Shown piece after piece: positions 18,386-28,845 of a DNA stretch of 64,000 nucleotides. The first letter of the stretch is position 1. Each line of letters begins with the position of its first letter. The notes under the pieces are model-generated. The model saw only the letters and a list, made by a program, of their open reading frames with translations. It searched no databases and was not told the DNA's origin. This DNA is from Trabulsiella odontotermitis (GTDB taxonomy: Bacteria > Pseudomonadota > Gammaproteobacteria > Enterobacterales > Enterobacteriaceae), in NCBI RefSeq assembly GCF_030053895.1, contig NZ_CP125781.1, forward strand, positions 2,542,001 through 2,606,000, written 5' to 3'. Both the position numbers and the translations under genes were made by a program.

Positions 18386-18386
<1 letters not shown>
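17709..18386 (-). CDS. narI: Respiratory nitrate reductase cytochrome b subunit NarI
   Basis: Membrane anchor that oxidises quinol and passes electrons to NarH through two b haems. 225 residues with five membrane helices; starts MSFLNMFFFDIYPYIAGTVFLVG. Haem-ligand histidines are visible in LFHFGILGIFAGHFLG and in the later RVHLVLGM and RLVHIW segments. The ATG overlaps the narJ stop by one base. Last gene of narGHJI. Confidence 0.97.
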
Positions 18387-19092
<706 letters not shown>

Positions 19093-19096
<4 letters not shown>

Positions 19097-20628
19097 GGAT
19101 GCGGCTCCGTTTTGCTGGTCACATCAATAGCATCAATGCGGCGGCTGTTGAACAGGTTGAATTGAGTATCAGAGCCATGGCAACCATCGCCAAAGCTGAA
19201 CCCACAACCGCTTTTTTCCGGGAAAGCGTCACGCGCCAGTTCACGATGGCTACTCGGTACCACAAAGCGGTCTTCGTAATTGGCGATCGCCAGATAGCGG
19301 TACATCTCCTGCGCCTGTGTTTCGGTCAGGCCGACCGCCTCCAGCGCACGGGTATCGTTAACACCGTCAACGGTTTCTGCGCGTTTGAAATGACGCATCG
19401 CCAGCATACGCTTCAGTGCCCGCAGTACGGGTTCGGTGTCACCCGCGGTCAGCAGATTCGCCAGGTATTGCACCGGTATACGCAGGCTTTCAACGTCCGG
19501 CAGTATGCCATTACTGCCCAGTTCGCCCGCATCGGCAGCGGACTGAATCGGTGACAATGGCGGCACATACCAGACCATCGGCAACGTGCGGTATTCCGGG
19601 TGCAGCGGTAACGCCAGCTTCCAGTCCATCGCCATTTTCCAGACAGGAGACTGCTGCGCTGCGTCGATCACGCTCTGCGGAATGCCGTCTTCCAGTGCCT
19701 GGGCAATCACCAGCGGATCGTTCGGGTCGAGGAACACTTCCAGTTGACGCTGATACAGATCTTTTTCGTTTTCGGTGCTGGCCGCGTTTTCAATCGCGTC
19801 CGCGTCGTACAGCAGCACGCCGAGGTAACGGATACGCCCGACGCAGCTTTCCGAGCACACGGTCGGCATACCGGCTTCAATACGCGGATAGCAGAAAATG
19901 CACTTCTCAGATTTGCCGCTCTTCCAGTTGAAGTAGATTTTTTTGTACGGACAGCCGGTGATGCACATGCGCCAGCCGCGGCACTTGTCCTGGTCGATCA
20001 GCACAATGCCATCTTCTTCGCGCTTGTAGATCGCACCGCTCGGGCAGGTGGCGACACAGGCCGGGTTAAGGCAGTGTTCGCACAAACGCGGCAGATACAT
20101 CATGAAGGTGTTTTCGAACTGACCATACATCGCCTTCTGCATGTTTTCGAAATTCTGGTCTTTGGCGCGTTTTTCGAACTCGCCACCCAGAATCTCTTCC
20201 CAGTTCGGGCCGCTGGTGATCTTATCCATCCGCTGACCGGTGATCAGCGAGCGAGGACGGGCGATCGGCTGGTGTTTGCTTTCCGGCGCGGTATGCAGGT
20301 TCTGATAGTCGTAATCGAACGGCTCATAATAATCTTCAATACCTGGCAGATGCGGGTTGGCGAAGATTTTACCCAGCAGCATGGCGCGGTTCCCCATGCG
20401 TGGCTGCAGCTTGCCGTTGATTTTACGGATCCAGCCGCCCTTCCATTTCTCCTGGTTTTCCCAATCGTTCGGGAAGCCGACGCCCGGCTTACTTTCAACG
20501 TTATTGAACCAGGCATACTCCATACCTTCGCGGCTGGTCCAGACGTTTTTACAGGTGACTGAACAGGTGTGGCAGCCGATGCACTTGTCGAGATTCAGCA
20601 CCATGCCGACTTGTGAACGAATTTTCAT
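19093..20628 (-). CDS. narH: Nitrate reductase iron-sulphur subunit NarH
   Basis: Electron-transfer subunit carrying three [4Fe-4S] and one [3Fe-4S] clusters between NarI and NarG. 511 residues. Visible cluster motifs: CIGCHTCSVTCK at residue 16, CEHCLNPACVATCP at about 184, CRGWRMCITGCP (Trp in place of a Cys gives the 3Fe-4S site) and CIFCYPRIEAGMPTVCSESC. Overlaps narG and narJ by 4 bases each, indicating coupled translation. Confidence 0.98.
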
Positions 20629-23600
20629 TTTACGCTCTCCTGTACCTGGTCATTACCTTCGCCGTCTAACCAGTTAATGTTCTTCATCTTGCGTACCACC
20701 ACGAATTCATCGCGGTTCGATCCTACGGTGCCGTAGTAGTTAAAACCGTAGGCCAGTTGGGCATAACCGCCGATCATGTGGGTCGGTTTCGGGCTGATGC
20801 GGGTGACCGAGTTGTGGATCCCACCGCGCTGACCAGTGATTTCCGATCCCGGCAGGTTCACGATGCGTTCCTGCGCGTGATACATCATGGTCATCCCGGC
20901 CGGAACACGCTGGCTGACCACCGCTCGGGCGGTTAAGGCGCCGTTGCTGTTGAATACTTCGATCCAGTCGTTATCTTCAATCCCCAGATCTTTCGCATCG
21001 GCTTCGCTCATCCAGACGATTGGGCCGCCGCGTGACAGCGTCAGCATCAGCAGGTTGTCGCTGTAGGTGGAGTGGATCCCCCATTTCTGGTGCGGCGTCA
21101 GGAAGTTCAGCGCCTTCTCCGGGTTGCCGTTGGATTTCTGCCCCATCACCACTTTTACCGAACGGGTGTCGATCGGCGGACGATACACCAGCAGGCTTTC
21201 GCCAAAGTCACGCATCCACTGGTGATCCTGATACAACTGCTGGCGACCAGACAGCGTACGCCACGGGATCAGCTCGTGAACATTGGTGTAACCGGCGTTA
21301 TAGGAGACATGTTCGTCTTCCAGTCCTGACCAGGTCGGGCTGGAGATGATTTTGCGCGGCTGTGCCTGAATATCGCGGAAGCGAATTTTCTCTTCTTCTT
21401 TATTCGTCGCCAGATGGGTATGGTCGCGACCGGTAAATTCGCTCAACGCCGCCCAGGCTTTCACCGCCACATGACCGTTGGTTTCCGGCGCCAGGGTGAG
21501 GATCATTTCCGCCGCATCAATCGCCGTGTTGAGCATTGGCTGACCTTTGGCCGGACCGTCGGTTTTGGTGTAATTGAGCTTACGCAGCAGATCCATTTCG
21601 CTCTGGGTATTCCACGCAATGCCTTTACCGCCGTTGCCGATCTTCTCCATCAGCGGGCCGATAGAGGTAAAGCGCTCCCAGGTTGCCGGATAATCACGCT
21701 CGACGGTCATGATATGCGGTGCGGTTTTGCCCGGGATCAGGTCGCATTCGCCCTTCTTCCAGTCTTTCACATCCAGCGGCTGTGCCAGTTCGGCGGCAGA
21801 GTCATGCTGAATCGGCAGTGTTACCACGTCCGTTTCTTTACCCAGATGGCCAACACAAACTTCCGAGAATGTCTTCGCGATGTCTTTGTAGATATCCCAG
21901 TCACTCTTCGACTCCCATGCCGGATCGACCGCCGCAGATAACGGATGAATAAACGGATGCATATCCGAAGTATTCATGTCGTCTTTTTCATACCAGGTGG
22001 CAGTCGGCAGCACGATGTCGGAGTACAGGCAGGTGCTGGACAGACGGAAGTCGAGGGTCACCACCAGATCCAGTTTGCCGTCGAGTCCGTTATCCACCCA
22101 CTCCACCTCTTCCGGCTTCGCGACCCCCTGCTGACCAAGATCGACACCCTGAATACCGTTCTCGGTACCGAGCAGATATTTCAGGATGTACTCGTGGCCT
22201 TTACCGGACGAGCCCAGCAGATTCGAGCGCCAGATAAACAGATTCCGCGGGTGGTTTTTACCGTTTTCCGGTTGCTCAGCAGCAAAACGGATAGACCCCT
22301 CTTTCAGGGATTTCACGGTGTAATCCACCGGCGTCATGCCCACTTTCTCCGCCTCAGCGGCGATGCGTAACGGGTTAGTCCCGAGTTGCGGCGCTGACGG
22401 CAACCAGCCCATGCGTTCCGCACGCACGTTGAAGTCGATCAGGTTACCGCTGTAGCGGGATTTATCCGCCAGCGGTGACAGCAGCTCCTGGGCAGTTAAC
22501 GTCTCATAACGCCACTGACTTGAGTGGTTATAAAAGTAAGAGGTGCTGTTCATGTGACGTGCCGGACGCTGCCAGTCAAGAGCAAACGCCAGCGGTTGCC
22601 AGCCCGTCTGCGGACGCAGTTTTTCCTGACCGACATAGTGCGCCCAGCCGCCACCACTCTGACCGACGCAGCCGCAGAAGATCAACATATTGATAAGCCC
22701 GCGATAGTTCATATCGAGGTGATACCAGTGGTTCAGACCGGCACCCACGATGATCATTGAACGACCATGCGTCTTATCGGCGTTATCAGCAAATTCACGG
22801 GCGGTACGGATAATCTGTGCGCGCGGCACGCCGGTGATTTGTTCAGCCCACGCTGGTGTATACGCTTTGATATCGTCATAACCGGTGGCGCAGTTTTCGT
22901 CATCCAGACCGCGGTCAAGGCCGTAGTTAGCCATCGTCAGATCGTAAACGGTGGTCACCAGCGCGGTAGAGCCGTCGGCTAATGGCACGCGTTTCACCGG
23001 CAGTTTGTGCAGAAGAATGTTTTCCAGCTCGACGTTGTTGAAGTGTTCAGTGCCGTCGCCGCCGAAATACGGAAAGCCAACGTTCGCAATATCGTCATGG
23101 CTGCCGAGCAGGCTGAGGCGCAACTGAATGTCTTCGCCGGTGCTGCCGTCGCGCTGCTCGAGGTTCCATTTACCTTTATCGCCCCAACGGAAACCGATGG
23201 AGCCGTTTGGCGCGGTCAGGCGACCAGATTCATCAACGGCGACCGTTTTCCACTGCGGATTTTTCTCCTGACCCAGCGCATCAACGAGGTCAGCAGCACG
23301 CAGCGTGCGGCCCGGCGCATAGTAGCCGTCACGCGCTTCCAGCATCACCAGCATCGGCATGTCGGTGTAGCGACGAACGTAGTCGGTGAAATACTGGCTG
23401 GGTTTATCGAGATGGAATTCGCGCAGCATAACGTGGCCCATCGCCATCGCCATTGCCGCATCGGTACCCTGCTTTGGTGCCAGCCACAGATCACAGAGCT
23501 TGGCGATTTCCGCGTAGTCTGGCGTAATCGCCACGGTTTTGGTGCCTTTGTAGCGAACTTCGGTGAAGAAGTGCGCATCCGGAGTACGGGTTTGTGGGAC

Positions 23601-24368
23601 GTTAGAGCCCCAGGCAATGATATAGCTTGAGTTGTACCAGTCGGCCGATTCCGGCACGTCAGTTTGTTCGCCCCAGGTCTGTGGCGACGCGGGCGGCAGG
23701 TCACAGTACCAGTCGTAGAAACTCAGGCAGGTACCACCAATCAGCGACAGGTAACGCGCGCCGGAGGCGTAAGAGACCATCGACATCGCCGGGATTGGCG
23801 AGAAACCCGCGACACGGTCCGGACCGTAGGTTTTTACGGTGTAGACGTTTGACGCGGCAATCAGCTCGTTCACTTCCTGCCAGGAGGAGCGCACAAAACC
23901 ACCGCGACCACGCGCCTGTTTGAAACTTTTGGCTTTGTCGGCGTCTTCAATAATTGAAGCCCAGGCATTCACCGGATCGCTGTGCTGCGCTTTTGCTTCA
24001 CGCCACATCTTCATCAGACGTTTCCGCATCAACGGATATTTCAGGCGGTTTGCGCTGTACAGATACCACGAGTAGCTGGCGCCACGCGGGCAGCCACGCG
24101 GCTCGTGGTTTGGCATATCCGGACGGGTACGTGGATAGTCAGTCTGCTGCATTTCCCACGTCACCAGACCGTTTTTCACGAAAATCTTCCAGCTGCAGGA
24201 GCCAGTGCAGTTTACGCCGTGAGTGGAACGAACCACCTTGTCGTGCTGCCAGCGTTGACGGTATCCATCCTCCCAGTCCCGGTTGGTATTAAGAAGCTGG
24301 CCGTGCCCATCGGCAAAGGTTTCGCCCTTCTGCTTGAAGTAGCGAAACCGGTCCAGGAATTTACTCAT
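20625..24368 (-). CDS. narG: Respiratory nitrate reductase catalytic subunit NarG
   Basis: Reduces nitrate to nitrite on the cytoplasmic face during anaerobic respiration. 1247 residues, identical in length to E. coli NarG, starting MSKFLDRFRYFKQKGE; the open frame runs 44 codons further upstream but those are the promoter-proximal leader. The N-terminal FS0 ligand region HGVNCTGSCSWKIFVKNG is near residue 49, and the molybdenum-ligand Asp region WYNSSYIIAWGSN is near 222. First gene of narGHJI, preceded by FNR and NarL sites. Confidence 0.98.
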   Translation of the reverse strand: MSKFLDRFRYFKQKGETFADGHGQLLNTNRDWEDGYRQRWQHDKVVRSTHGVNCTGSCSWKIFVKNGLVTWEMQQTDYPRTRPDMPNHEPRGCPRGASYSWYLYSANRLKYPLMRKRLMKMWREAKAQHSDPVNAWASIIEDADKAKSFKQARGRGGFVRSSWQEVNELIAASNVYTVKTYGPDRVAGFSPIPAMSMVSYASGARYLSLIGGTCLSFYDWYCDLPPASPQTWGEQTDVPESADWYNSSYIIAWGSNVPQTRTPDAHFFTEVRYKGTKTVAITPDYAEIAKLCDLWLAPKQGTDAAMAMAMGHVMLREFHLDKPSQYFTDYVRRYTDMPMLVMLEARDGYYAPGRTLRAADLVDALGQEKNPQWKTVAVDESGRLTAPNGSIGFRWGDKGKWNLEQRDGSTGEDIQLRLSLLGSHDDIANVGFPYFGGDGTEHFNNVELENILLHKLPVKRVPLADGSTALVTTVYDLTMANYGLDRGLDDENCATGYDDIKAYTPAWAEQITGVPRAQIIRTAREFADNADKTHGRSMIIVGAGLNHWYHLDMNYRGLINMLIFCGCVGQSGGGWAHYVGQEKLRPQTGWQPLAFALDWQRPARHMNSTSYFYNHSSQWRYETLTAQELLSPLADKSRYSGNLIDFNVRAERMGWLPSAPQLGTNPLRIAAEAEKVGMTPVDYTVKSLKEGSIRFAAEQPENGKNHPRNLFIWRSNLLGSSGKGHEYILKYLLGTENGIQGVDLGQQGVAKPEEVEWVDNGLDGKLDLVVTLDFRLSSTCLYSDIVLPTATWYEKDDMNTSDMHPFIHPLSAAVDPAWESKSDWDIYKDIAKTFSEVCVGHLGKETDVVTLPIQHDSAAELAQPLDVKDWKKGECDLIPGKTAPHIMTVERDYPATWERFTSIGPLMEKIGNGGKGIAWNTQSEMDLLRKLNYTKTDGPAKGQPMLNTAIDAAEMILTLAPETNGHVAVKAWAALSEFTGRDHTHLATNKEEEKIRFRDIQAQPRKIISSPTWSGLEDEHVSYNAGYTNVHELIPWRTLSGRQQLYQDHQWMRDFGESLLVYRPPIDTRSVKVVMGQKSNGNPEKALNFLTPHQKWGIHSTYSDNLLMLTLSRGGPIVWMSEADAKDLGIEDNDWIEVFNSNGALTARAVVSQRVPAGMTMMYHAQERIVNLPGSEITGQRGGIHNSVTRISPKPTHMIGGYAQLAYGFNYYGTVGSNRDEFVVVRKMKNINWLDGEGNDQVQESVK

Positions 24369-24459
24369 CGGGTTTCTCCTGTAAGGAGCCTGACGGCTCT
24401 CTGATAAATCGACATTGCCTGAATTGCAGCGAAAGTAACGTTCTGAAAGATGGGCGGAA

Positions 24460-24473
24460 TTGATAACGATCAA
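24460..24473. promoter_or_regulatory. FNR binding site for narGHJI
   Basis: TTGATAACGATCAA is a perfect TTGAT-N4-ATCAA palindrome, 92 bases before the narG start, matching the activating FNR site known at E. coli narG. Confidence 0.85.
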
Positions 24474-24510
24474 GGCGGTTTGCGTTAACAAATGAACCAA
24501 AAATGAAAGA

Positions 24511-24526
24511 TACTCCCTGAGTGGTA
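24511..24526. promoter_or_regulatory. NarL 7-2-7 site upstream of narG
   Basis: TACTCCCTGAGTGGTA has two inverted heptamers close to TACYYMT spaced by 2 bases, about 45 bases upstream of the FNR site, where NarL activates narG in response to nitrate. Confidence 0.7.
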
Positions 24527-24652
24527 TGCCATTTTATTTTTTAATAGACTGATTTATAAAACATTTATTCATAAAACACTGATGGTTTGCTTTGGTTAAC
24601 TTTCGCCCGGGTATTAAGGGGTAGATCACTTAGTATGTTGTAACTAAATGAG

Positions 24653-24681
24653 GTGCAAAAAAAGGCGCGGTCGCCCGCGCC
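24653..24681 (-). terminator. narK terminator
   Basis: GGCGCGG/CCGCGCC hairpin with a short loop; read on the minus strand it is followed by seven T residues. Confidence 0.8.
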
Positions 24682-24701
24682 AGGATAATCAAGAAGTCAC
24701 T

Positions 24702-26093
24702 TTATTTTTTTGTTTTACGCCCGTATACCGCCCAGGTGATCACCACGCAGGCAATATAGAACACGAGAAATACTTTCATGGCACCCGCCGGAGAGCCGGT
24801 GAGATCCAGTGAGGCACCGAAGGCTTTCGGAATAAAGAAGCCACCGATAGCGCCAATGGCCGAGATAAAACCCAGTGCGGCCGCGGTATCAGTTGCCGCT
24901 TCACGCATCGCTCTCTCTTCGGTACCGCCCTGCGCTTTCACGCGTTCCATGGTGATTTTACGGAAAATCAGCGAAATCATCTGAAACGTGGACGCACTTC
25001 CCAGACCGGCGGTCAGGAACAGCACCATAAAGACCGCGAAGAAGGCGAAGAAGTTACCGCCCTCCCCGTGCGTTGGCAGCGTCAGGAACAACAGTGCGCA
25101 GAAGATGGCCATTACGACAAAATTCACCAGCGTCACGCGGGTACCGCCGAGACGGTCAGAGATGGCACCGCCGGTGGAACGCGCCAGCGCGCCGATGAAC
25201 GGGCCGAAGAACGCGTAATGCAGGATCTGCACGTCCGGGAACTGCGTTTTCGCCAGCATCGCAAAACCCGCAGAGAAACCGATGAACGAGCCGAAGGTTG
25301 CCAGATACAACAGGCTCATGATCCACAGATGACCCCGTTTAAGCACCGGCAATTGTTCGCTCAGCGACGCTTTCGACGCCGCCAGGTCGTTCATGCCAAA
25401 CCAGGCCGCGAGGGTGAAAATTACCAACAGCGGCACCCAGATCCAGGCAGCGTTTTCGAGATACAACATGGAGCCGTCCGGTTGTGCCACGCCGCTGCTG
25501 CCAAAGAAGGCAAACACTGACAGCGAGACCACCAGCGGCGCAACCAACTGCATGACGCTCACGCCCATGTTGCCGAGCCCGCCGTTAATCCCCAGCGCAC
25601 CGCCCTGTTTCTGTTTTGGAAAGAAGAAGCTGATGTTTGCCATGCTGGAGGCGAAGTTGGCGCCTGCAAAACCACACAACAACGAGATGATGACAAAGAT
25701 GCTGAACGGCGTTGAGGGATCCTGCACCGCAAAACCTAACCACACGCAGGGAACGATCATGATGCCGGTACTGAATGCCGTCCAGCGGCGGCCGCCAAAC
25801 ACCGGAACCATAAATGCGTACGGAACCCGCAGCAGCGCACCGGAGAGCGCCGGCAACGCAGTCAGCATGAACAGCTGATCGGTCGTAAACTGAAAGCCGA
25901 CTTTATTGAGATTAACTGCCACGGCGCTGAACAACATCCATACGCAAAACGCCAGTAGCAGGCACGGTACGGAAATCCACAAATTTCGACGCGCAATGCG
26001 ATGGCCGTTCTGCTGCCAGAATGCAGGATCTTCAGGACGCCAGTCAGTAATGACGGCACTGCTTGCCTTCTCCTCAACGGAAGAGTGACTCAT
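24702..26093 (-). CDS. narK: Nitrate/nitrite transporter NarK
   Basis: Inner-membrane major-facilitator carrier that exchanges nitrate for nitrite. 463 residues, 12 helices, with the nitrate-signature segments GFAGANFASSMANISFFFP (about 140) and AALGFISAIGAIGGFFIP (about 410). A GTG two codons upstream is in frame, but GAGG sits 5 bases before the ATG at 26093, which also gives the E. coli length. Divergent from narXL. Confidence 0.97.
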   Translation of the reverse strand: MSHSSVEEKASSAVITDWRPEDPAFWQQNGHRIARRNLWISVPCLLLAFCVWMLFSAVAVNLNKVGFQFTTDQLFMLTALPALSGALLRVPYAFMVPVFGGRRWTAFSTGIMIVPCVWLGFAVQDPSTPFSIFVIISLLCGFAGANFASSMANISFFFPKQKQGGALGINGGLGNMGVSVMQLVAPLVVSLSVFAFFGSSGVAQPDGSMLYLENAAWIWVPLLVIFTLAAWFGMNDLAASKASLSEQLPVLKRGHLWIMSLLYLATFGSFIGFSAGFAMLAKTQFPDVQILHYAFFGPFIGALARSTGGAISDRLGGTRVTLVNFVVMAIFCALLFLTLPTHGEGGNFFAFFAVFMVLFLTAGLGSASTFQMISLIFRKITMERVKAQGGTEERAMREAATDTAAALGFISAIGAIGGFFIPKAFGASLDLTGSPAGAMKVFLVFYIACVVITWAVYGRKTKK

Positions 26094-26405
26094 AGACACC
26101 TCTGATTATGAATATCAACGGTGCAACAGTGAGTTTTTCCAGCGGCAGGTAAGTTGATATAAATCAAAGGAAAAGTTGACGCTGCGGGGCACAAAAAATG
26201 CCTGTTATCCTTAATGAGTAGTCAATTACTCTTAAAAAAGTGTGGTTTTTCACGCGGCTGATGCTATCGAATACGCTTCTCCCTCTGAATCACCTGCTGA
26301 CGGCAATTAAGAGGTAATCCTTTTGGGGTATGGGTATACTCCGGGGGATACCGGACAATAGCACAAGTCCGGGATAAAACCCCGGCTCAGGAGCCAGATT
26401 GCCCA
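26094..26405. promoter_or_regulatory. narK-narX divergent control region
   Basis: 312 bases holding the narK FNR site (26154-26167) and several NarL heptamers: AATGAGTA (26213-26220), TACTCTT (26227-26233), and GAGGTA, GGGGTA, GGGTA and TACTCC between 26311 and 26342. The arrangement fits nitrate- and anaerobiosis-dependent narK expression and autoregulated narXL. Confidence 0.7.
26154..26167. promoter_or_regulatory. FNR binding site for narK
   Basis: TTGATATAAATCAA is a perfect FNR palindrome located 61 bases upstream of the narK start codon. Confidence 0.85.
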
Positions 26406-28202
26406 ATGCATAAACGTCGTTTTACACCGCTCACGCTGGTGAATCAACTGGTGCTTATCGTCCTGCTCTCCACTCTGATTGGCGTGACGGGCATGACAAT
26501 CTCTGCCCGTCTGGTTCACGGCGTCCAGGGCAGCGCACATGCCATTAACAAAGCGGGATCGCTGCGCATGCAGAGCTATCGCCTGCTGGCATCCATTCCG
26601 CTGACCGCCGAAGATCAGATCTTACTGGATAACATGGAAGCCACCGTTTTTAGCCCTGAGCTGGAACAGGCCGCCATCCGCGATGGTCAGGTGCCGCAGT
26701 TGACTGCCCTGCAAAAATACTGGCAGGGCGAACTGGCGCCCGGCATGAAAAAAGCGCACAGCCAGGCGACTGTCGCCGACGATGTTGCCAGCTTTGTAAA
26801 TCGCATCGACCAGCTGGTGTATGCGTTTGACCATACCACCGAAGAGCGGATCACCAGCGTGGTATCGACCATGCGCTGGATGGTGCTGGTCATGGCGCTG
26901 CTGCTGATTTTCACCATCGTCTGGCTGCGCGCCCGGCTGATGCATCCCTGGCAACAATTGCTGCGCATGGCGCGGGCTGTGAGTCAGCGCGATTTTACCC
27001 AGCGCGCGCGTATCAGCGGGCGTAACGAAATGGCGACGCTCGGCATGGCGCTGAACAACATGTCCGAAGAGCTGGCGGAAAGTTATGCGGTACTCGAACA
27101 GCGCGTGCAGGAAAAAACCGCGCGACTCGAGCAGAAAAACGAAATTCTGGCATTTCTCTGGCAGTCCAACCGCCGTCTTCATTCCGGCATTCCGCTCTGT
27201 GAACGTATTTCGCCGGTACTGAATGATTTGCAGGGGTTAACGCTGCTGCGGGATATCGAAGTTCGCGTGTACGATACCGAAGACGAAGAGAACCATCAGG
27301 AATTTACCTGCCATTCTGAAACCAGTTGCGATGAAAAAGGCTGCCATCTCTGCCCTCGCGATCTGCCTTCTGTCTCCAGAGGCGGCAGTACACTGAAATG
27401 GCGACTGGCGGATGCCCATAATCAGTACGGTATTTTGCTGGCGACGCTGCCGACAGGCTGCCACATGAGTCACGACCAGCAGCAACTGGTGGATACGCTG
27501 GTCGAACAGCTGACCTCGACGCTGGCGCTGGACTGGCATCAGGAGAAACAGCAACAGCTGATCGTCATGGAAGAGCGCGCCACCATCGCCCGCGAACTGC
27601 ATGACTCGATCGCCCAGTCGTTGTCCTGTATGAAGATGCAGGTGAGCTGTCTGCAGATGCGGGGCGAAGCACTGCCGCCAGAGAGCCGCGACCTGCTGGC
27701 GCAGATCCGCAATGAACTGAACACCTCCTGGGCGCAGTTGCGTGAACTACTGACCACCTTCCGCCTGCAGTTGACCGAACCGGGGCTGCGCCCAGCGCTG
27801 GAAGCCAGCTGCATCGAATACAGTGCGCATTTTGGTTTTAACGTGCAACTGGATTACCAGCTACCGCCGCGTTATGTGCCGTCGCATCAGGCGATCCACG
27901 TACTGCAAATCGTGCGCGAAGCGTTGAGCAACGCCCTTAAACATGCGCAGGCAACCAAAGTAAAAGTGACCGTCTATCAACAAGAACATCAGGTAAAACT
28001 GGTCGTGGAAGATAACGGCTGCGGCGTACCGGATCACGCCGAGCGCAGCAACCATTACGGTTTAATCATCATGCGGGACCGCGCGCAAAGCCTGCGTGGC
28101 GATTGCCAGGTGCGCCGGCGCGACAACGGTGGAACAGAAGTTGTCGTGACCTTTATTCCCGAAAAATCTCTCTCGTTACAACAAGGAGATATCTATGAGT
28201 AA
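26406..28202 (+). CDS. narX: Nitrate/nitrite sensor histidine kinase NarX
   Basis: Membrane sensor that phosphorylates NarL when nitrate is present. 598 residues: first membrane helix at about 15-37, periplasmic P-box with INKAGSLRMQSYRLLA (about 48-63), second helix at about 152-174, HAMP, a cysteine-bearing central module (CHSETSCDEKGCHLC, about 303-317), the HisKA_3 H-box ARELHDSIAQSLS (about 395) and a HATPase domain (NALKHAQA and EDNGCGVPDH). Overlaps narL by 8 bases. Confidence 0.97.
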   Translation: MHKRRFTPLTLVNQLVLIVLLSTLIGVTGMTISARLVHGVQGSAHAINKAGSLRMQSYRLLASIPLTAEDQILLDNMEATVFSPELEQAAIRDGQVPQLTALQKYWQGELAPGMKKAHSQATVADDVASFVNRIDQLVYAFDHTTEERITSVVSTMRWMVLVMALLLIFTIVWLRARLMHPWQQLLRMARAVSQRDFTQRARISGRNEMATLGMALNNMSEELAESYAVLEQRVQEKTARLEQKNEILAFLWQSNRRLHSGIPLCERISPVLNDLQGLTLLRDIEVRVYDTEDEENHQEFTCHSETSCDEKGCHLCPRDLPSVSRGGSTLKWRLADAHNQYGILLATLPTGCHMSHDQQQLVDTLVEQLTSTLALDWHQEKQQQLIVMEERATIARELHDSIAQSLSCMKMQVSCLQMRGEALPPESRDLLAQIRNELNTSWAQLRELLTTFRLQLTEPGLRPALEASCIEYSAHFGFNVQLDYQLPPRYVPSHQAIHVLQIVREALSNALKHAQATKVKVTVYQQEHQVKLVVEDNGCGVPDHAERSNHYGLIIMRDRAQSLRGDCQVRRRDNGGTEVVVTFIPEKSLSLQQGDIYE

Positions 28203-28845
28203 TCAGGAACGGGCAACCATCCTGTTAATAGACGATCACCCGATGCTGCGCACCGGCGTAAAACAGCTCATCAGCATGGCGCCTGATATTCAGGTCGTTG
28301 GCGAAGCCAGTAACGGCGACCAGGGCATTGAGCTTGCTGAGTCGCTGGATCCTGACCTGATCCTGCTTGACCTGAACATGCCGGGCATGAACGGTCTGGA
28401 AACCCTCGACAAACTGCGCGAAAGAACGTTATCCGGCCGCGTGGTGGTGTTCAGCGTGTCAAATCATGAAGAAGATGTGGTGACCGCCCTGAAACGCGGC
28501 GCTGATGGCTACCTGCTGAAAGATATGGAGCCGGAAGACCTGCTCAAAGCGCTGCAACAGGCCGCCGCCGGTGAGATGGTGTTAAGCGAAGCGCTGACGC
28601 CGGTTCTGGCCGCCAGCCTGCGCGCCAATCGGGCGACCTCTGACCGCGACGTCAGCCAGTTGACCCCGCGCGAGCGCGATATCCTTAAGCTCATCGCCCA
28701 GGGGCTGCCAAACAAAATGATCGCCCGCCGCCTCGATATCACCGAAAGCACCGTCAAAGTCCATGTGAAGCACATGCTGAAAAAAATGAAACTGAAATCA
28801 CGTGTGGAAGCGGCAGTCTGGGTTCACCAGGAGCGCATCTTCTAA
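28195..28845 (+). CDS. narL: Nitrate response regulator NarL
   Basis: DNA-binding response regulator that activates narGHJI and narK and represses alternative respiration genes. 216 residues. Receiver domain (about 7-124) with phosphoacceptor Asp in LILLDLNMPGMNG (about residue 59) and the Lys of GYLLKDM; LuxR-type helix-turn-helix at about 150-210 (LTPRERDILKLIAQGLPNKMIA). Its stop codon abuts that of ychO with no gap. Confidence 0.98.
   Translation: MSNQERATILLIDDHPMLRTGVKQLISMAPDIQVVGEASNGDQGIELAESLDPDLILLDLNMPGMNGLETLDKLRERTLSGRVVVFSVSNHEEDVVTALKRGADGYLLKDMEPEDLLKALQQAAAGEMVLSEALTPVLAASLRANRATSDRDVSQLTPRERDILKLIAQGLPNKMIARRLDITESTVKVHVKHMLKKMKLKSRVEAAVWVHQERIF

Larger units (their letters stand above)
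24369..24701. promoter_or_regulatory. narG upstream control region
   Basis: 333 bases between narK and narG in the same direction. Contains an FNR palindrome (24460-24473), a NarL/NarP 7-2-7 site (24511-24526), further NarL-type heptamers around 24610-24640 (GGGTATTAAGGGGTA), and the narK terminator at its far end. Layout agrees with the known narG promoter of E. coli. Confidence 0.75.

Noticed and set aside
24369..24500. 44-codon N-terminal extension of narG.
   Set aside because: It covers the FNR site and leader; the start at 24368 gives exactly the E. coli length.
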